Below are positions 34,127 through 39,318 of a DNA stretch of 39,318 nucleotides, in pieces (the stretch's first letter is position 1; every line of letters begins with the position of its first letter). The stretch covers positions 1-39,318 of the forward strand of contig JABDFS010000023.1 in assembly GCA_013286425.1 (NCBI GenBank), written 5' to 3'. A program made the translations under genes and the position numbers. Origin of the DNA: Bacteroidota bacterium (GTDB lineage: Bacteria > Bacteroidota > Bacteroidia > Chitinophagales > Chitinophagaceae). Below the pieces are notes generated by a model. It saw only the letters and a list, made by a program, of their open reading frames with translations, did not search any database and was not told the DNA's origin.

Positions 34127-35614
34127 ATGTATTACCAAATTTCAGGCAATGCAATAAGAAACAATGAAGAATCTTTCATAAAGACCAACGACGTTGTTTT
34201 TGTTGCTATCATGACAGTGATAAGTGCTACATTATATTTCTGTCTTGCAGAATCTACATCCATTTACCTGGTAATGATCGCTATACCTTTATGCCTTTAC
34301 GATCGCTCTTTTGTTTTTCCCATGTTGCTTACCATCGCGCTTTGCCAGGGCGCTTTTGAAGAAGCGGAAGTAACTACAACAGGCGCCACGCAAACCACGG
34401 ATTTCTCTGAATCACTTATCCTTGCGGCAGTTTCGCCAATGCTGTTGTATGATCTTACACGTGATAAAATAAGCAGGGTTGCACCATACAGGTTTATTAT
34501 CTTCTACGTTATATTCCTCTTTTTCATTTTTCAAGGTGTAATTATTTATTATCAATATCCTCAAAATTACCAGAGCCTTATACAAATTCATGCAAAATGG
34601 TCACCTGTACTGCATTCTATAATGAAGTCCATTAAAGTGGTCTTTTATATTTTCTATGTACGTGTGCTTATGAACAATCCCGTCCAGAAAAATCTTCGAA
34701 CGCTTGAGGTCACGCGGCGGTTTGTTCCTTTTGTGTTGATCGTACTTGGCATAAATCTTTTACTGAATGGCCGGGCGCAAAGTGGTGCGGGTTACCAGGA
34801 TACTTTGCAAATGGGAGATGCGCATCATGGAAGCTATACCACGCAGCTTTGCGCACTTTCCATCTATTGTTACATAACATTTTTTAAGGAAAAAGTATCA
34901 CTTGCTACAAGAGGTTTTGCTTTAGCCGCCATTGCAGCGGTTGCTTTTGCCATCTTAGAAATGGGTTCAAGAAATGGATTGCTTTCGTTTTGCCTTATTT
35001 GTCTTTTGGGATTTATCCTGAGCATGTCAGGCAAAAGTTTAGACTATAAAACTTTATGGACTGTACTGGCATTTTGTGGAGCAGTTTTAACCGGGGCTAT
35101 CGCACTTGATTCACCAACCGTGCAACGTGCTATTTATATGACGGAAGTGGAAGGCGGTGGCGACCGTGTATATTATTGGGAAGCAGGATTTAAAGCAACT
35201 GAATCTCATCCGATTTTTGGCATGGGCGGGGATGAATCTGCATCACAGGCGGCAGTAGCAAGATATGCACCGGCCGGAACCGAAGATAAAGTGATGCACA
35301 ATACTTACATGGAAATGTTAGTTGAATATGGCACTTTTGGATTACTCTTCTACTTAAGCCTGTTATTCTTCACCTTCTTCTGGGGGTATAAGCTCTATAA
35401 ATATGCATTGGCGAACGGAAATTTATTAATTGCCGCCACACCTATAAGTTATTTTATATTGATGGTGGGAGCATTTTTTGTGAGTGATGTTTGGGATACG
35501 TCTATCTGGTATAACCAGGCCATGATATTTGCCCTTGCTATACAATTGGTATATTACCCATATATCAGCAAGAGAAAGATTGATACGCGATCCGGCTTCG
35601 GACGATATTTTTAG
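34127..35614 (+). CDS. O-antigen ligase / polymerase family membrane protein, Wzy-like
   Basis: A 495-residue protein with about ten to twelve hydrophobic segments. The last third holds the O-antigen ligase pattern: a periplasmic loop with DRVYYWEAGFKATESHPIFG and HNTYMEMLVEYGTFGLLFYL, then more membrane segments. It probably polymerises repeat units (Wzy) or ligates glycan chains. It lies 70 bases after the flippase in the same direction and ends the run of export genes; a terminator follows at 35656. No glycosyltransferase is in the run. Confidence 0.85.
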   Translation: MYYQISGNAIRNNEESFIKTNDVVFVAIMTVISATLYFCLAESTSIYLVMIAIPLCLYDRSFVFPMLLTIALCQGAFEEAEVTTTGATQTTDFSESLILAAVSPMLLYDLTRDKISRVAPYRFIIFYVIFLFFIFQGVIIYYQYPQNYQSLIQIHAKWSPVLHSIMKSIKVVFYIFYVRVLMNNPVQKNLRTLEVTRRFVPFVLIVLGINLLLNGRAQSGAGYQDTLQMGDAHHGSYTTQLCALSIYCYITFFKEKVSLATRGFALAAIAAVAFAILEMGSRNGLLSFCLICLLGFILSMSGKSLDYKTLWTVLAFCGAVLTGAIALDSPTVQRAIYMTEVEGGGDRVYYWEAGFKATESHPIFGMGGDESASQAAVARYAPAGTEDKVMHNTYMEMLVEYGTFGLLFYLSLLFFTFFWGYKLYKYALANGNLLIAATPISYFILMVGAFFVSDVWDTSIWYNQAMIFALAIQLVYYPYISKRKIDTRSGFGRYF

Positions 35615-35655
35615 ATTTATGTAATTAATAAGCTATTTATTATAACGTGTGTTCG

Positions 35656-35691
35656 CCGGGTAAATAAATATCATTTTGTCTACCCGGTTTT
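35656..35691 (+). terminator. Rho-independent terminator of the polysaccharide run
   Basis: CCGGGTA (35656-35662) and TACCCGG (35681-35687) followed by TTTT. It is 42 bases after the wzy-like stop, and it isolates smc, whose promoter must lie in 35692-35834. Confidence 0.75.
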
Positions 35692-35834
35692 CATTTCCAC
35701 CACTTCTCCACAGTGCAGACAGTGTTAATTTCTCCCAGTATAATTATAACTATGTTCGCATAGAGTAAAGGCGCATACATTTTTGTGCCATTAAAAACGT
35801 TTATAGATTATTCGGTGATTAAAAGAGGATTGTT

Positions 35835-38800
35835 ATGAAACTTAAGCAACTTGAAATAAAAGGCTTTAAAAGCTTTGCTGATAAAACCATTCTGAATTTT
35901 GATGAAGGCATTACCGGCATCATTGGCCCGAATGGTTGTGGCAAGAGCAATATTATTGATTCAATACGATGGGTTATTGGTGAACAAAAGATCTCGCAAC
36001 TGCGTAGTGAGAATCTTGAAGCCCTTGTATTCAATGGCTCTAAAACCCGCTCTGCAAGCGGACTTGCAGAAGTTAGCTTAACGTTTGAGAATACAAAGAA
36101 CCTGTTGCCTACAGAGTTTAATGAAGTAACAGTAACACGCCGCTTTTTTAAAAACGGTGAAAGCGAATATCGTTTGAATGATGTCTCCTGCCGCTTAAAA
36201 GACATTCATAATTTATTTCTTGATACAGGTGTCAGCAATGATAGTTACGCCATCATTGAATTGGGAATGGTGGATGATATCATTAAAGATAAAGACAACA
36301 GTCGCCGCAGAATGTTAGAGCAGGCAGCCGGCATTACAATTTATAAAACAAGAAAGAAAGAAGCAAAGCTGAAACTTGATGCAACAGAATCTGATTTGAA
36401 TCGTATTGAAGACCTTTTATTCGAAATACAAAACCAGTTAAAGCTTGTTGAAAGCCAGGCGAAAAAAGCAGAGAAATATCACGAGATAAAAAAAGAATAT
36501 AAACTTGTTTCAATTGAATTGGCAAAAGCTGCACTGGAAGGCTTTAATCTTACTTACAAAAATTTAAATAAACAGCAGGAAGAAGAAACAGATAAAAAGC
36601 ACGCATTGGAAGCAGAGATTGCAACCGGCGATGCAGCATTGGAAAAAGAGAGAACAGATTTTATTGCTGAAGAAAAAGCCTTGCAGGAACAGCAGCATAA
36701 TTTTAATGAATTGGTGCAGCAATTACGTGCAAAAGAAAATGAGAAGAACCTTGCATCGCAACGTTTGCATTATTTAAAAGAAAAAGATGCATCGCTGAAA
36801 GAGTTTTTAACGCGTGCGAACGGCCAGTTAAAAAATATTGAGGACTCCATTCAATACACGCAACTGCAGCATCAGAAAGAAGAAGAGACGTTGCAGCAAC
36901 TAAAAGAAAAACTGGAAACAAGCAGAACAGAAACTGATGCAAAAAGAAGTTTGCTTGATGAAAAGCGTGCATCAACAGATAAAGTGCGCAGCACACATTT
37001 GCAAACGCAACGCAAACAGTTTGATGCAGAAAAGAAAGTTGCAGTTGCAGAAACATCAGTGCATAATCTTCAGCGCAGCATTTATCAGATTGAACAGGAG
37101 CAGCAAAATCGCGATGTGCAGATAAAGCAATTGGAAAATGAAGTTTCGATAAAAGCAAATGCACTTGAAGAAAAACAATTGTCGCTTCAGCAACTAAAAG
37201 AACAACACGAATTAACGCGTCAGCAAATTTTGCAAACACAAGGCGAGCTTGAAACTTTGCGTGCAAAGCTTACAGAAGAAAATCGCAAACTTGATGCAAA
37301 ACGCAATGAGCATGATTTGCTGAAAAGCCTGGTTGATTCAATGGAAGGTTATCCTGAAAGTGTAAAATTTTTACATAAGAATGCTGAATGGAATACACAT
37401 GCGCCCATACTTTCAGACATTATTTATGTGCAGCAGGAATATAGAACAGCATTGGAAAATGTATTATCGCCATATCTTAATTATTACATTGTAAATAATT
37501 TGGAAGAAGGCTTGCATGCAGTTGATTTATTGGATAAAAGCAAAAAAGGCAAAGCCAATTTTTTATTGCTTGATAAGATTTCAAACGTTAATGTTGATGC
37601 GCATCAACCTGAACATACACTTAAAGCTATAGATGTAATTGAAGTGGATGAGCAATATAAAAAGCTTGCTGAATATTTACTCGGCAATGTATTCATTGCA
37701 GAGAATGATGAAGCACTGGCAAACAGCAACGGCGCTGTTGTGCTGGAACGCAATGGTAAATATGTAAAAGGAAAATACAGTTTAACCGGTGGAAGTGTTG
37801 GCTTGTTTGAAGGTAAAAGAATCGGTCGCGCAAAGAATTTGGAAAAGCTGCGCGAAGACATTGCTGCACAGGAAAAAATTGTGAACGAATTAAAAGCAGG
37901 CATTCAAAAAAAACACAACGAGGTTATTGGTTATAATGAACAGTTGAAAGAGAATTTGATTCGCCAGACAGAAACTGAAATCAATCAGCTAACAAATAAT
38001 CTTTTTGCTGCGCGTAATAAAATGGAGAACCTGCAAAACATGCAGAACAATGCTGCGCATAATCTTGACGATATGCAAGGCCGTTTGCAAAATGAACAGG
38101 AAGCCATTGCAACATTGCGCGATGAATTGTCAACTTTCAATGAAGAATTAGCAGCAACTACTGCAGCAATTAAAGAAGCAGAAGAAGCATATAAAAATGC
38201 AGAGCAGGATTACAGAACAGCTTCCGGAAATTTTAATGAAACCAATATTGCTTTTACGCGTTTGCAAACAAAACTTTCTGCCTTGCAACAGGAAGTGAAT
38301 TATAAACAAACGCAATTGAAAGATTTGCATGCACAGATCGAACAAAACAAAACACAAGCTGCAGAAGTTGTAACACAAATAACAGAAAGTTCTGCAACGT
38401 TAACTTCAACAGAAGAAGCAGTGCATACTTTGTTGCATACAAAAAATGTTGAAGAGAAAAAACTGAACGAAGCAGATGCAGCATATTACAATCACCGCAA
38501 TGCTTTGCAGGAAAAGGAAAGCGAGCTTCGTCATAAAACAAAGAGTAAAGAAATTGTTGACCAGTTATTGAATGAAATAAAAGATAAGCTGAGTGAATTA
38601 AAGCTCAATCTTGCGGGCATGCGCGAGCGCTTGCATGTTGAGTTTAAAATTGACCTTGATGATATTTTAGATGAGCCACGCACTTCGTCATCAACAAGCG
38701 AAGAATTGCAGGCATCTTCAGATAAAATGCGTAAGCGTTTGGAAAATATTGGTGAAGTAAACCCGACCGCTATTGAAGCTTTTGTTGAAATGAAAAAACG

Positions 38801-39318
38801 GTATGAATTTATTCTTGAACAAAAGCAGGATTTGGTAGCAGCAAAAGAAAGTTTGTTGCAAACAATTGAAGAAGTAGAAGCAACAGCCAACCAGCAATTT
38901 CTTGATACATTTAATAAGGTGCGTGAAAATTTTCAACGCGTATTTAAAGCATTGTTTACTGAAGAAGATACGGCAGATCTCATTCTTGAAAACCCTGATA
39001 ACCTCGCAGAAACAAGCATTGATGTAGTTGCAAAACCTAAAGGCAAAAGGCCTTCGAGCATAACGCAATTAAGTGGCGGTGAAAAAACATTAACGGCAAC
39101 TGCATTGTTGTTTGCAATCTATCTTATTAAACCTGCGCCATTCTGCATACTCGATGAAGTAGATGCACCATTGGATGATGCAAATGTTGGCAAGTTTACC
39201 AACATGATTCAGCAATTCAGTGATAATTCACAGTTCATTATTGTAACACACAATAAAACAACCATGAGCACTGTTGATGTTATTTACGGTGTAACGATGC
39301 AGGAACCCGGCGTAAGTA
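35835..39318 (+). CDS. smc: Chromosome partition protein SMC, missing the last residues at the window edge
   Basis: 1161 codons are open to the right edge; only a few residues are likely missing compared with the usual 1170-1190. Walker A GPNGCGKSN (Lys37), with KLKQLEIKGFKSFADKT at the start, is typical. A first long coiled coil is followed by a hinge domain near 500-680 (DSMEGYPESVKFL, NYYIVNNLEEG, YSLTGGSVGLFEG), then the second coil. The ABC signature LSGGEK is at residues 1079-1084 and Walker B is CILDEVDAPLDD near 1105. The protein organises and segregates the chromosome with ScpA and ScpB, not in this window. The frame at the hinge and at the signature is continuous with the start, so no net frameshift is present. 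Confidence 0.96.
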   Translation, partial: MKLKQLEIKGFKSFADKTILNFDEGITGIIGPNGCGKSNIIDSIRWVIGEQKISQLRSENLEALVFNGSKTRSASGLAEVSLTFENTKNLLPTEFNEVTVTRRFFKNGESEYRLNDVSCRLKDIHNLFLDTGVSNDSYAIIELGMVDDIIKDKDNSRRRMLEQAAGITIYKTRKKEAKLKLDATESDLNRIEDLLFEIQNQLKLVESQAKKAEKYHEIKKEYKLVSIELAKAALEGFNLTYKNLNKQQEEETDKKHALEAEIATGDAALEKERTDFIAEEKALQEQQHNFNELVQQLRAKENEKNLASQRLHYLKEKDASLKEFLTRANGQLKNIEDSIQYTQLQHQKEEETLQQLKEKLETSRTETDAKRSLLDEKRASTDKVRSTHLQTQRKQFDAEKKVAVAETSVHNLQRSIYQIEQEQQNRDVQIKQLENEVSIKANALEEKQLSLQQLKEQHELTRQQILQTQGELETLRAKLTEENRKLDAKRNEHDLLKSLVDSMEGYPESVKFLHKNAEWNTHAPILSDIIYVQQEYRTALENVLSPYLNYYIVNNLEEGLHAVDLLDKSKKGKANFLLLDKISNVNVDAHQPEHTLKAIDVIEVDEQYKKLAEYLLGNVFIAENDEALANSNGAVVLERNGKYVKGKYSLTGGSVGLFEGKRIGRAKNLEKLREDIAAQEKIVNELKAGIQKKHNEVIGYNEQLKENLIRQTETEINQLTNNLFAARNKMENLQNMQNNAAHNLDDMQGRLQNEQEAIATLRDELSTFNEELAATTAAIKEAEEAYKNAEQDYRTASGNFNETNIAFTRLQTKLSALQQEVNYKQTQLKDLHAQIEQNKTQAAEVVTQITESSATLTSTEEAVHTLLHTKNVEEKKLNEADAAYYNHRNALQEKESELRHKTKSKEIVDQLLNEIKDKLSELKLNLAGMRERLHVEFKIDLDDILDEPRTSSSTSEELQASSDKMRKRLENIGEVNPTAIEAFVEMKKRYEFILEQKQDLVAAKESLLQTIEEVEATANQQFLDTFNKVRENFQRVFKALFTEEDTADLILENPDNLAETSIDVVAKPKGKRPSSITQLSGGEKTLTATALLFAIYLIKPAPFCILDEVDAPLDDANVGKFTNMIQQFSDNSQFIIVTHNKTTMSTVDVIYGVTMQEPGVS

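Noticed and set aside
36703-37266. Long Leu/Phe/Ala-rich frame on the minus strand inside smc
   Set aside because: It is antisense to the smc coiled coil, where Glu/Lys/Gln codons give Phe/Leu/Cys on the other strand. The smc frame is intact and conserved.

Overview
The window comes from a low-GC member of the Bacteroidota, most likely a Chitinophagaceae-like environmental bacterium. The evidence is type IX secretion (T9SS) C-terminal signals, a tail-fibre/S74 surface protein, Bacteroidota-type promoter sequences (TTTG ... TAnnTTTG), a Wza/Wzc-type exopolysaccharide export set, many short palindromic intergenic repeats, and little use of Shine-Dalgarno sites. No rRNA, tRNA, CRISPR array, transposase or integrase was seen.

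Layout. 1-439: a papain-family (C1) peptidase gene split by an internal inversion, so that its N-terminal catalytic half and C-terminal half lie back to back on opposite strands. 440-1162: repeat-bearing intergenic DNA. 1163-3071: a two-gene unit, a conserved membrane protein and an SH3-like/GH24 lysozyme. 3220-4212: a secreted propeller-like protein. 4220-6723 (minus): a Gfo/Idh/MocA dehydrogenase, a secreted esterase and a WbpD/WlbB-type acetyltransferase, suggesting part of a diacetamido-uronic acid pathway. 6858-7262 (minus): a disordered hydrophilic protein. 7443-9548: metG. 9649-13077 (minus): two secreted surface proteins, a seven-repeat propeller with a T9SS signal and an S74 tail-fibre protein. 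13207-16601 (minus): a GH3-family adenylating enzyme, a CDP-alcohol phosphatidyltransferase and an unknown secreted protein. 16978-19176 (minus): a regulator and a lactate-monooxygenase-like flavoenzyme in one operon. 19464-22521: an acyltransferase, a small lipoprotein, a LytTR regulator and a small membrane protein.

22954-28904: housekeeping genes (pepP, pssA, purS, rsmI, a PepSY-like protein, an M1 peptidase), interrupted between pepP and pssA by a four-helix-bundle (S23) gene flanked by inverted repeats. 29089-35614: exopolysaccharide export and polymerisation genes (Wza-like, Wzc-like, Wzx-like, Wzy-like) behind a good promoter match. The flippase is frameshifted at an 8-T tract. 35835 to the right edge: smc, nearly complete.

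The points most worth attention are the inverted peptidase gene with a junction that reads sensibly on both strands, the poly-T frameshift in the flippase, the inverted-repeat-flanked S23 gene, the membrane protein/lysozyme pair, and several palindromic repeat families, some of which appear to have been absorbed into coding sequence. I did not find a clearly new multi-gene defence or mobile system.
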